Positions 33,479 to 41,507 of a DNA stretch of 64,000 nt are shown here, piece after piece; position 1 is the first letter of the stretch, and each line of letters starts with the position of its first letter. The notes below the pieces were generated by a model. It did not search any database. It worked only from the letters and a program-made list of their open reading frames with translations, and was not told the DNA's origin. The position numbers and the translations under genes are program-made. The stretch is from JAPHSX01 sp039714395 (lineage in GTDB: Bacteria; Pseudomonadota; Gammaproteobacteria; Thiohalomonadales; Thiohalomonadaceae). Location: the NCBI GenBank assembly GCA_039714395.1, contig JBDLJH010000006.1:62001-126000 (forward strand). Direction: 5' to 3'.

Positions 33479-34795
33479 ATGTGGAACAGAGGATTTGTTA
33501 TCGTCATCGTTGCCTTGATGGCGCTTGCTAGCCCATCGTATGCCAAGACAGATCTTAGCCTGCACGGATCTAATACTGTCGGTGCCGAGTTGGCCCCAGC
33601 GCTGCTCAAGGGGTGGTTAGTGAGCAAGGGTTATAAGGATATTAGTGAAAAGGTTCAGGCAGATAACAGCCTGATATTGAGTGCCAGGGCTGCCAATGGT
33701 GAGAGCCTGAGTATTGAGTTGCAGACACACGGTTCCAGTACCGGCTTTAAGGCCCTGGAAGGGGCGGTGGCAGATATCGGTATGTCATCACGCCAGATCA
33801 AGGCGGGTGAGGTCACCAGGCTTAAGAGCATGGGGAAGTGTGATACCGCAGCCTGTGAGTATGTGGTTGGCCTTGATGGGATCGCCGTTATTGTTAACAG
33901 CGCCAACCCCCTCAATACCCTGACCAAGGCCCAGCTGCGCCAGATTTTTAGCGGTGAGGTGAAGAACTGGTCTGAGCTGGGAGGGGCCGCAGGGGCCATT
34001 AAGGTTTATTCACTGGATAACCTGTCGGGTACCTACGATACCTTCAAATCACTGGTTATGGGTAAGGGAACCCCCCTTACCGGCAATGCGGTGCGTAATG
34101 AATCGCACCAGTTTATTGCCCGGCAGGTGGCCCGGGAGAGTGGGGCCATTGGCTTTGTCGGTCTGCCGTTTGTCGATAAGGCCAAGGCACTATCCGTGTC
34201 CGATGGCGAGGCCCATGCGATTAAGCCGGGACGCTTCAGTGTTGCCACCGAGGATTATGTCCTGGCACGTCGACTCTTTCTCTATCTCCCTGAGATCAAG
34301 GCAACAAAATTGGCCAGAGAGTTTGTCGATTATGCTATCTCCGATGCGGGTCAGGCGGTGGTCGCCAGGGTAGGTTTTGTCTCACAGGAAATCGTGAGTG
34401 GCAAGATCGAACTGGATGATAATATGCCCGACGAGTATCACCAGCTGGCGGAAGAGGCACAACGCCTGTCACTGAATTTTCGCTTCCTTAAGGGCACTAT
34501 CAAGCTCGACAACAAGGCGCAGCGGGATGTGGAGCGTCTCAGTAGCTATATGGCGAAAAGTGATAATGGTGGCAAGATGTTGATGCTGTTCGGTTTTGCC
34601 GATGCTAATGAATCGATGCCATTTGTCAGCCTGCAGCTCTCTGTGGATCGTGCCGATCTTGTCGCCGACCTGCTAGTCAAGCACGGCATGCGGCCGCAGA
34701 AGGTGCGGGGTTACGGCAATGCCGTCCCCATCGCCTCGAATAAGACAGAAGAGGGTCGCAACAAAAATCGCCGTGTGGAAGTTTGGCTGCGATAA
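33479..34795 (+). CDS. PstS-type phosphate-binding protein fused to OmpA domain
   Basis: The 438-residue protein has a signal peptide (MWNRGFVIVIVALMALASPSYA). A PBP-like domain of the PstS/SphX class spans about 25-300 (LHGSNTVGAELAPALLKGWL, HGSSTGFKALEGAVADIGMS, LDNLSGTYDTFKSLV). The C-terminal OmpA-type peptidoglycan-binding domain spans about 320-438 (GFADANES, LSVDRADLVADLLVKHGM, EEGRNKNRRVEVWL). It should therefore sit in the periplasm bound to peptidoglycan and capture phosphate or a similar oxyanion. This architecture has been annotated in other gammaproteobacteria. It is divergent from tetR, not in the pst operon, and I found no Pho box upstream. A terminator follows at 34821. Confidence 0.88.
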   Translation: MWNRGFVIVIVALMALASPSYAKTDLSLHGSNTVGAELAPALLKGWLVSKGYKDISEKVQADNSLILSARAANGESLSIELQTHGSSTGFKALEGAVADIGMSSRQIKAGEVTRLKSMGKCDTAACEYVVGLDGIAVIVNSANPLNTLTKAQLRQIFSGEVKNWSELGGAAGAIKVYSLDNLSGTYDTFKSLVMGKGTPLTGNAVRNESHQFIARQVARESGAIGFVGLPFVDKAKALSVSDGEAHAIKPGRFSVATEDYVLARRLFLYLPEIKATKLAREFVDYAISDAGQAVVARVGFVSQEIVSGKIELDDNMPDEYHQLAEEAQRLSLNFRFLKGTIKLDNKAQRDVERLSSYMAKSDNGGKMLMLFGFADANESMPFVSLQLSVDRADLVADLLVKHGMRPQKVRGYGNAVPIASNKTEEGRNKNRRVEVWLR

Positions 34796-34820
34796 GCGAG
34801 TCGAGAGCATGTGGTAATGA

Positions 34821-34846
34821 AGGGGAGCCTGGCTCCCCTTTTTTAT
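34821..34846 (+). terminator. intrinsic terminator of the PstS-OmpA gene
   Basis: A hairpin with arms AGGGGAGC and GCTCCCCT around a CTG loop is followed by a run of six T, 25 bp after the stop codon. On the minus strand it lies next to the tetR-like remnant. Confidence 0.9.
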
Positions 34847-34854
34847 ATGGCTGG

Positions 34855-34920
34855 ATTTTGACGGCATCTTGAGAATGCACTCAATGGCACTGTCGTGGTG
34901 ATGTCTAGCCGCTGCCGGTG
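34855..34920 (-). pseudogene. remnant of a TetR-family gene (first 22 codons)
   Basis: Read on the minus strand, 22 codons align without gaps to the start of the intact tetR at 33254. Shared features are the AA pair, H, IL and SK (TPAAARHHHDSAIECILKMP against MTTAAKQAHEATSSTILEAA), plus many silent differences. The ATG has become ACA. After the SK codons similarity stops at the terminator of the PstS-OmpA gene, so the rest has been deleted. Upstream, an 18-bp stretch of the tetR promoter is conserved with one mismatch. It faces a PstS-like remnant, in the same divergent layout as the intact pair. Confidence 0.55.
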
Positions 34921-34921
34921 T

Positions 34922-34939
34922 TTTCAACCGTGTTGTTAA
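34922..34939. repeat. second copy of tetR promoter motif
   Basis: TTTCAACCGTGTTGTTAA matches 33256-33273 at 17 of 18 bases and has the same position relative to the tetR-like remnant as the original has to tetR. The following stretch, 34940-35202, shows no gene, hairpin or repeat that I can support. Confidence 0.6.
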
Positions 34940-35202
34940 ATTCGGTGATGATGGGGCTGTAAGGTCACAACATGCTGTGCCTCAATTATTGAATATTAAA
35001 ATAGCCCATGTCTGATCTGGCCGTTGCAAATGTATGAGCTTGCCCATCTGACTGACGTTATGTGTAGAGTGTCTCTGGAGAGTTTTGAATATCTGCGTCG
35101 TGAGATGAAATCACATCTGTTTTGCCATTGATGTCCACGGCCCTGTAATCCCAGTGAAACATACCCTCGATATGATTTGTGCAACGACTATTGAGGTGTG
35201 AC

Positions 35203-35642
35203 ATGCGAAATTTACTTCTCTTAACTCTTATTCTTATCTCCTTACCGAGGACTATGCCCTGGCACGCCGCCTCTTTTTCTATCTGCCGGAGAAGGCCAAC
35301 CGGCTGGCTCGCTCACTAGTCGAGTATGCGCTGTCGCAGCGTGGTCAGCAGGTGGTGACCGATAGTGGTTTCGTCTCGCAGGAGATCATTAGTGGCAGCC
35401 TGAGTGGGGCGGTGGCGCACCCGGAGTACAGCGGTTTGGACGCTAGCACTGACTATGACCTATATATGGTGAGTTATGATGGCACCAACAAGGCGTTATC
35501 ACTCACCAGTAATGCCATGTTTACCACCCTCGCGGCTCCGACCACTGCCACTACCAGTAGTGGCGGTGGTGGTGCCCTCGGTCCCTGGCTTCTTTTAGGC
35601 TTGTTTGGTATGACTCTGCTGCGTCGTGGTCGCCGTGCATGA
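35203..35642 (+). pseudogene. chimeric remnant: signal peptide, PstS-like C-terminus, GlyGly-CTERM tail
   Basis: Three pieces are joined. An ATG at 35203 opens a signal-peptide start (MRNLLLLTLILISL) that ends after a frame change. From about 35250 another frame reads EDYALARRLFFYLPE, then GFVSQEIISG, closely matching the PstS-OmpA protein (EDYVLARRLFLYLPE, GFVSQEIVSG). The same frame continues into a fibronectin-III-like end (LDASTDYDLYMVSYDGTN, FTTLA). It closes with SSGGGGALGPWLLLGLFG and LLRRGRRA, a GlyGly-CTERM-type sorting tail. The signal peptide is out of frame with the rest. A GTG at 35352 could start a short product, but internal deletions are the simplest explanation. Confidence 0.65.
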
Positions 35643-35676
35643 ATGAGTTTGTCTGAACAAGTTAAGTCTGTAACAG

Positions 35677-35703
35677 AAACGGCCTTCGGGCCGTTTTTTT
35701 TTC
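35677..35703 (+). terminator. intrinsic terminator
   Basis: Hairpin AAACGGCC-TTCG-GGCCGTTT with a stable TTCG loop is followed by a run of T. It ends the chimeric remnant, 35 bp after its stop, and implies that the ancestral gene was transcribed. Confidence 0.92.
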
Positions 35704-35739
35704 GGGAGGCCGGTTTAGTAGTAGGTCATGTTGTGAGAG

Positions 35740-38331
35740 CTACGTAATGGTTAGCTGTTTCTGATGTATTAATAAGGCGGTGAGTTCATCCGCAGGAAGT
35801 GGCCGTGAGAAGAGAAAACCCTGAAGATATTCACAGCCCATGGAACGGAGTTGATCGCGTTGCTGCTGTGTCTCTATACCTTCGGCGACAACCTTCATGT
35901 TGAAATTGTGGGCGATGGAGATAATGGTCTCGACCATTTTCCGGTGCCCGTCTCCATTTTGTAATTTGCTGACAAAGGAGCGATCAATCTTCAGTGCATC
36001 GAAGGGGAAGTTGTGCAGGTAGCTCAGTGAGGAGTATCCGGTGCCGAAGTCATCAATATAGAAGCGGTATTCGTGGTCACGGAATTTTTGTAACAGCAGG
36101 ACGTTACTCACGCTTTCATTAATCAGGGTACTTTCGGTGATCTCAAGGCGAAGCTTTTCTGGCTTGTAATTGATTCCCAGCAGGATCGTCTCAATAAGTT
36201 CGAACAGGTTCGCCTGCATCAGCTGTTTGCCCGAAAGGTTGATGCTAACGTAGAGATCCCCGTACTGCGGCAGGGTCGAGTGCCATACCTGCATTTGTCG
36301 GCACGCCTCGCGCAATACCCAGAGGCCGATGTCGTTAATCAGGCTGGTCTCCTCGGCAAGGGGAATGAACTCATCCGGCGGCACCATGGTGCCGTCAGGT
36401 CGTGGCCAGCGTACCAGGGCCTCGACCCCGGTGATCCGCCCGCTTTGTGATGAGATAATTGGCTGGTAGTAGACCTTCAGTTCGTTGTTCTCAAAGGCGC
36501 GTAGCAGTTCACTCTCCATGCTGTGGCGTTTAATAGCCGAGATGTGCATCGCCTGGTCAAAGAATACGCAGTGCCCCCCGTCCAGGCCCTTGGCCCGGTA
36601 CATGGCGATATTGGCATCGCGCAGCATCTCTTCAGGAGTTTGATAACGGGGGTTGCTGAATGTGATGCCAATACTGCTCGGAGCATAGAGTTCAGATGTC
36701 TCCACATCGTATGGATCGCGCATGATGGTGTAGATGCGCTCCGCAATTTCAGATACTTCATTTTCTGAGCTGATATCCTCCAGCAGTATGGTGAATTCAT
36801 CCCCGCCCAGGCGTGCCACGCTATCCTCCGGGCGTATGCTCTCCTTAAGGCGCTTTGCCACCTCGACCAGTAGTTTGTCACCGACCGTATGGCCAAGACT
36901 GTCGTTGATCACCTTGAAGCGGTCCAGATCAAGAAACAGCACGGCAAATTTACTACCCGGATTTCGTTCCAGGCGCATCATGCGCTGGTTCAGTTGCTGG
37001 AGAAAGCGCGGCCGGTTCGGCATATTGGTCAGGTCATCGTAGTAGGCGTTATGCAGCAGTGTCTGTTCGGCCTGATGGCGTTGAATCATGGTTCCGATGG
37101 TGTTGCTTACGGTGGTTAACAGGGCGATCTCATCCTCACTGCGCGGATGGTTGTGTGCAATATAGAGGTTGATTACCCCGAGTAATCGATCACTGCCGTG
37201 TATCGGCAGGCCGTAGTGGCCATGCTCCTCCATGCCGCAGAAGCGGTGTTCGTGACCATCATCAATACAGGCCTTGTAGATGAGTTTTCCACGCTGCGCC
37301 ACCTGTCCGCAAAGGCACTCGCCCAGCTTGATCGAGGCGCAAGTATTTAACGCCTCCATCGACATGCCATGTTGTGCCACCATCTCTAACTCATCACTGC
37401 TGCCGGTAATAAATACAGCCCCCTTCGCCTGCAGCTGTAACCATGGCATCTCGATTATCTGCTGTAGCATACGTTCCAGTCGCTGCTCAAAACTTATCGG
37501 TTTGAGAGAGGTCTTCAATACTCCGGAAATTAGCTGTTGGGAGTTATAGTCATGTTTAATCTTCGCTTGTGCCTGCTCACGATGATTGATCTGTTTTGCC
37601 AGCAGGTACTTGCCAAAAAGGATCCCTGCCAGGCCAAGAACCCAGATGATGAGATGCCCGTCCCTGAGCGCCGACATGCGCTCTTCGGTTATCTTCTCAA
37701 TCGGGCCAAGATTAATCGAGACGCTGTATCCACCACCCAGATCCCCCTCCTGGAAGCCCTGTACGGCGTGACATTTCAGGCAGGGTGCTTTCATGTATGC
37801 CGGGTGCATCAGGCGCAGGTATGACTGCCCCCCCCTGGTGGTGATGGCGCTGACCTCTTTCTTGCCCAGTGAAAACTGCTGGTAGGCCCGTTGCTCCCAT
37901 GTATCGGCTGTATTGAGAGGGTTGATCGGCTTGATACCACTAATGTGTCCATCAATGTCAAACTTCTCTTTAGCCAGTTCATTGAACTGGCGCATCATGA
38001 GTGCTGGACTGATCAGGGTTAGTACCCGCCCTGAGGGGGTTACCACATCCCGCTCGGGAAGAGAGCTGATATAGGGGTCGGGGCGTTGGGTTTCGGTAAC
38101 CGGTACATAGATACCACCGTGAGAGGTGGCCCACATGCGGAATACCTGGTTCTTAAGGGCGTTGGCGCTCAGCTCACTACTTGCCTGCTCAAGCTGTAGT
38201 GACTGTATCTGGTGGGCGTTCGATACGTAGGAGCCGGCTAGAACTGCTGTCCACAGGGCGACCAGAATCCATGACCAGCGACCAATGCGAACACGTTGAT
38301 TTCCGACGCTATATCCCTCTTTGCCGGCCAT
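35740..38331 (-). CDS. DUF3365-GAF-GGDEF-EAL c-di-GMP enzyme with heme motif
   Basis: This 863-residue inner-membrane protein has a membrane helix (about 18-38) and a periplasmic DUF3365/Tll0287-like domain with a covalent-heme motif CLKCH at 184-188. A second helix (about 225-245) is followed by a GAF domain (about 280-425). The GGDEF domain (about 435-600) has RLGGDEF and an intact RxxD inhibitory site (RPED). The EAL domain (about 610-855) has EALVRW and DDFGTGYSSLSYL. Both c-di-GMP synthesis and breakdown motifs are complete. The heme could sense oxygen, nitric oxide or redox state. A LuxR-type gene precedes it on the same strand, with a palindrome between. Confidence 0.9.
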   Translation of the reverse strand: MAGKEGYSVGNQRVRIGRWSWILVALWTAVLAGSYVSNAHQIQSLQLEQASSELSANALKNQVFRMWATSHGGIYVPVTETQRPDPYISSLPERDVVTPSGRVLTLISPALMMRQFNELAKEKFDIDGHISGIKPINPLNTADTWEQRAYQQFSLGKKEVSAITTRGGQSYLRLMHPAYMKAPCLKCHAVQGFQEGDLGGGYSVSINLGPIEKITEERMSALRDGHLIIWVLGLAGILFGKYLLAKQINHREQAQAKIKHDYNSQQLISGVLKTSLKPISFEQRLERMLQQIIEMPWLQLQAKGAVFITGSSDELEMVAQHGMSMEALNTCASIKLGECLCGQVAQRGKLIYKACIDDGHEHRFCGMEEHGHYGLPIHGSDRLLGVINLYIAHNHPRSEDEIALLTTVSNTIGTMIQRHQAEQTLLHNAYYDDLTNMPNRPRFLQQLNQRMMRLERNPGSKFAVLFLDLDRFKVINDSLGHTVGDKLLVEVAKRLKESIRPEDSVARLGGDEFTILLEDISSENEVSEIAERIYTIMRDPYDVETSELYAPSSIGITFSNPRYQTPEEMLRDANIAMYRAKGLDGGHCVFFDQAMHISAIKRHSMESELLRAFENNELKVYYQPIISSQSGRITGVEALVRWPRPDGTMVPPDEFIPLAEETSLINDIGLWVLREACRQMQVWHSTLPQYGDLYVSINLSGKQLMQANLFELIETILLGINYKPEKLRLEITESTLINESVSNVLLLQKFRDHEYRFYIDDFGTGYSSLSYLHNFPFDALKIDRSFVSKLQNGDGHRKMVETIISIAHNFNMKVVAEGIETQQQRDQLRSMGCEYLQGFLFSRPLPADELTALLIHQKQLTIT

Positions 38332-38414
38332 CTACAGGAGCTTTTCCATGGTGATTATTGATATTTGTTAATGAAAGATTTTGCGTGCTCATCATACGGT
38401 GGAAAGCATATGCG

Positions 38415-38438
38415 ACAAGTCCCTGATCAGGGACTTGT
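38415..38438. promoter_or_regulatory. perfect 24-bp palindrome, candidate operator
   Basis: ACAAGTCCCTGA is followed directly by its reverse complement. It lies in the 143-bp gap between the luxR-type gene and the GGDEF-EAL gene, about 84 bp before the latter's start. No T-run follows on either strand, which argues against a terminator. Length and position suit a dimeric regulator such as the LuxR-family protein encoded upstream. Confidence 0.7.
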
Positions 38439-38474
38439 GAGGTGGTGGAGAGTGTGTCCTGCGGTGTGGTGGTT

Positions 38475-39260
38475 CTACCTGCCCAGCCAAAGTGCAGTGA
38501 GCCCTGTGCGTCCGCGTACACCATATTTATTACAGATTCGTTTGCTATAGGTATGGACGGTACTGGGGGCCAAACCGAGCTGCTTTGCGATCTCTGCCTC
38601 TGTCGCCTCGCTCAGTAGCCCGTTTAATACCCGTCGCTCGGAGGGGGTCAGGGGATTGTCGGCCAGTAACAGGCCATGTCCCAGCATCAGCTGGTGATGA
38701 AACCACTGCATAGGACGCATCGCCGAGGAGAGTCGTCGGATATCCTTCTGGTTAAAGTGTGGCGTGGGGTGGTTGATACGGTTCATTCCCATCACGGACT
38801 CCACGCCATCGCCAACCGGTGTGGCGACAATAATGCCGTCGCTAATGCCGAAGGGTTCGAAACAGGTTTTGTAATAGCTGGATTGATACCACTCTTCATC
38901 GACAATCTGATGCCGGGTAAATATACGAAAATTGCCTGCCCCGCGTGTGGTGGCAATGAAGGTGGGATCAACAGTGCCCTTTTTAATACGTGAGTTTGCC
39001 TCTTGAGCGGTCTCCTTCCAGGCGCCGTGGCCCTTGAACAGGCGATAGGCCCGTGGCCGCCAGCCGCTGAGCGGGTCATGTTTTGAGTTGTCGCTCATTT
39101 GTACCGTGCCCACCCAGTAGGCCCCCTGGGCGTCTAGCAGGTGGCAGAGGCGGTCAAATAAAAAGTCGAGTGCTGCGTCGGTACGGGCTGAGCCAAAATT
39201 GCTAATGCCATCCCATATCGCCTCGATTTGCTGCTGGTGTGGTGATGCGTCGTTGTTCAT
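38475..39260 (-). CDS. LuxR-family transcriptional regulator
   Basis: The 261-residue protein has an N-terminal sensory half of about 190 residues that looks GAF-like (LDFLFDRLCHLLDAQGAYWV) but lacks clear acyl-homoserine-lactone-binding residues. A C-terminal LuxR helix-turn-helix follows (LTPSERRVLNGLLSEATEAE, then IAKQLGLAPSTVHTYSKRI). It contains no phosphoacceptor receiver domain. It lies upstream of the DUF3365-GGDEF-EAL gene on the same strand, so it may control it. The ligand is unknown. Confidence 0.82.
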   Translation of the reverse strand: MNNDASPHQQQIEAIWDGISNFGSARTDAALDFLFDRLCHLLDAQGAYWVGTVQMSDNSKHDPLSGWRPRAYRLFKGHGAWKETAQEANSRIKKGTVDPTFIATTRGAGNFRIFTRHQIVDEEWYQSSYYKTCFEPFGISDGIIVATPVGDGVESVMGMNRINHPTPHFNQKDIRRLSSAMRPMQWFHHQLMLGHGLLLADNPLTPSERRVLNGLLSEATEAEIAKQLGLAPSTVHTYSKRICNKYGVRGRTGLTALWLGR

Positions 39261-39511
39261 GGCGTTGCTCGTATGGCCTTGCTATCCCTTAACTAATTGT
39301 TTTTACTATTGAAAAAATGCTTTACAGCATTGCAGCATAGCTTTATTTGAGGAGGATAGTAGCAGCTATTCGGCTCTGCTGCTGTGGTGTGAGCCGGTGT
39401 CTATGGAATGAGGGTTCTGTCGGTTGTCCGGGCAGATCGTTACGGTTCATCAACCGCCCGCAGCCGTGTAAACTACACTTCTTTTTTGTCTGCACGTCTG
39501 AGAGAGAGACC

Positions 39512-41362
39512 ATGCCCGAGTATCGTTCACGCACCTCCACTGCTGGCCGCAACATGGCCGGTGCCCGTTCCCTGTGGCGCGCCACTGGTATGACCGATGA
39601 GGATTTTTCCAAACCGATCATTGCGGTAGTCAACTCTTTTACCCAATTTGTGCCGGGGCATGTACACCTTAAGGATATGGGGCAGCTGGTGGCACGCGAG
39701 ATCGAGGCGGCGGGTGGTGTGGCCAAGGAGTTCAACACCATCGCCATCGATGATGGCATAGCGATGGGTCACGGCGGTATGCTCTATTCGCTGCCGAGCC
39801 GTGAGATCATCGCCGATAGCGTTGAGTATATGGTTAACGCTCACTGCGCCGATGCGATGGTCTGCATCTCCAATTGCGACAAGATCACCCCCGGCATGCT
39901 CAATGCCGCGCTGCGCCTCAATATTCCGGTGGTCTTCGTCTCTGGCGGCCCGATGGAAGCGGGCAAGGCGGTAGTGCATGAGCAGACCGTGGCCCTTGAC
40001 CTGGTCGATGCGATGATTATGGCCGCCAACCCGGACGAGTCCGATGAGGATGTGGCGACCGTTGAGCGTAGCGCCTGTCCTACCTGTGGCTCCTGTTCCG
40101 GTATGTTTACCGCCAACTCGATGAACTGTCTCACCGAGGCGTTGGGTCTCTCGTTGCCGGGCAACGGCTCGCTGGTGGCGACCCATGCGGATCGTGAGCG
40201 TCTGTTTAAGGAGGCGGGAAGCATGGCTGTCGCCCTGGCCAAGCGTTATTACGATGACGATGACGATAGTGTGCTGCCGCGCTCCATCGCCAATAAGGCG
40301 GCCTTCGAGAACGCGATGTGTCTCGATATCGCCATGGGTGGTTCCACCAATACGATTCTTCACCTGCTGGCCGCCGCCGAGGAGGCGGGAGTCGACTTTA
40401 CCATGGCCGATATCGACCGCCTCAGCCGCAAGGTGCCGCATCTGTGCAAGGTCGCACCCAGCACTCAGCAGTACCACATGGAGGATGTACACCGTGCTGG
40501 TGGTGTGATCGGTATCCTCGGTGAGCTGGATCGTGCCGGACTTCTCAACAATCAGTGCAAGACCGTCCATGCCGAGACCCAGGCCGAGGCGATGGCACTA
40601 TGGGATATCCGCCTGACCAGTGATTCCAAACGCAAGGATTTCTATCGTGCCGCCCCAGGAGGGGTGCCGACCACTGTTGCCTTCAGTCAGGACAAGCGCT
40701 ATCCGAGCGTTGATGATGACCGTGAGAACGGTTGTATCCGCGACCTGGCCCACGCCTTTAGCCAGGAGGGAGGTCTGGCCGTGCTCTCTGGCAATATCGC
40801 GCTGGATGGTTGTGTGGTGAAGACTGCTGGGGTGGATGAGTCGAACCTCACGTTCTCGGGCTTTGCCCGGATCTTTGAGAGCCAGGATACAGCGGTTGAG
40901 GCGATCCTCGGTGAGAAGATCAACGAGGGTGATGTGGTGATTATCCGCTACGAGGGGCCGCGTGGCGGACCCGGTATGCAGGAGATGCTCTATCCCACCA
41001 CCTATTTAAAGTCGATGGGACTGGGCAAGGCATGCGCTCTGCTCACCGATGGCCGTTTCTCCGGTGGTACCTCCGGCCTCTCTATCGGCCACGTCTCCCC
41101 CGAGGCGGCCGAGGGCGGGGCCATCGGTCTGGTGGAGGAGGGTGACACCATCGAGATCGACATCCCCAATCGCACCATTAACGTCGCCCTCTCCGATGAT
41201 GAATTGGCCGAGCGTCGCGCTACCATGGATCTGAAGGGGCCATCGGCCTGGAAGCCGGTGAATCGTGAGCGGGTGGTATCCAATGCACTTAAGGCCTATG
41301 CGGCGATGACCACCTCCGCCGCTCGTGGCGCGGTGCGGGATGTGACGCAGCTGGATAAGTAA
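39512..41362 (+). CDS. ilvD: dihydroxy-acid dehydratase IlvD
   Basis: IlvD dehydrates dihydroxy acids in valine, leucine and isoleucine synthesis with an Fe-S cluster. The 616-residue protein has the same length as E. coli IlvD and starts MPEYRSRTSTAGRNMAGARS. Cluster cysteines are in ISNCDKITPGML and CPTCGSCSGMFTANSMNC, and the C-terminal GRFSGGTSGLSIGH is conserved. A frame extending upstream to 39347 was rejected because the family start is at 39512. It is monocistronic, with phoB beginning 145 bp downstream under its own Pho box. Confidence 0.96.
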   Translation: MPEYRSRTSTAGRNMAGARSLWRATGMTDEDFSKPIIAVVNSFTQFVPGHVHLKDMGQLVAREIEAAGGVAKEFNTIAIDDGIAMGHGGMLYSLPSREIIADSVEYMVNAHCADAMVCISNCDKITPGMLNAALRLNIPVVFVSGGPMEAGKAVVHEQTVALDLVDAMIMAANPDESDEDVATVERSACPTCGSCSGMFTANSMNCLTEALGLSLPGNGSLVATHADRERLFKEAGSMAVALAKRYYDDDDDSVLPRSIANKAAFENAMCLDIAMGGSTNTILHLLAAAEEAGVDFTMADIDRLSRKVPHLCKVAPSTQQYHMEDVHRAGGVIGILGELDRAGLLNNQCKTVHAETQAEAMALWDIRLTSDSKRKDFYRAAPGGVPTTVAFSQDKRYPSVDDDRENGCIRDLAHAFSQEGGLAVLSGNIALDGCVVKTAGVDESNLTFSGFARIFESQDTAVEAILGEKINEGDVVIIRYEGPRGGPGMQEMLYPTTYLKSMGLGKACALLTDGRFSGGTSGLSIGHVSPEAAEGGAIGLVEEGDTIEIDIPNRTINVALSDDELAERRATMDLKGPSAWKPVNRERVVSNALKAYAAMTTSAARGAVRDVTQLDK

Positions 41363-41444
41363 CTGGTAACAGGAAAAGTCTCAGGTTTGATGCCTGCTGC
41401 TTTTGACCTTTTCTATGTAATGAAAGAGTCATTTTGTCGCCACG

Positions 41445-41478
41445 CTGTCATACGCCTGTAATATTGCTTCTCTTTAAT
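41445..41478 (+). promoter_or_regulatory. Pho box and -10 element of phoBR
   Basis: CTGTCATACGCCTGTAAT (41445-41462) carries the two CTGT direct repeats 11 bp apart that PhoB binds. Exactly 10 nt later comes TTTAAT (41473-41478), a good -10. The start codon of phoB is at 41508, so phoBR should be autoactivated on phosphate starvation. Confidence 0.85.
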
Positions 41479-41507
41479 GGGCCTGTAGAAATGTGGGACA
41501 CCGAAAG

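Noticed and set aside
39316..39331. Small inverted repeat AATGCT-TTAC-AGCATT
   Set aside because: Six-bp arms in AT-rich DNA are expected by chance, and no link to ilvD or luxR is evident.
39527..40570. Long minus-strand open frame of 347 codons
   Set aside because: It lies antisense within ilvD, whose protein is full-length and conserved; the antisense product has no recognisable domain.
41376..41415. Possible terminator after ilvD
   Set aside because: Arms match at only 9 of 12 positions with AT-rich ends; too weak to call.
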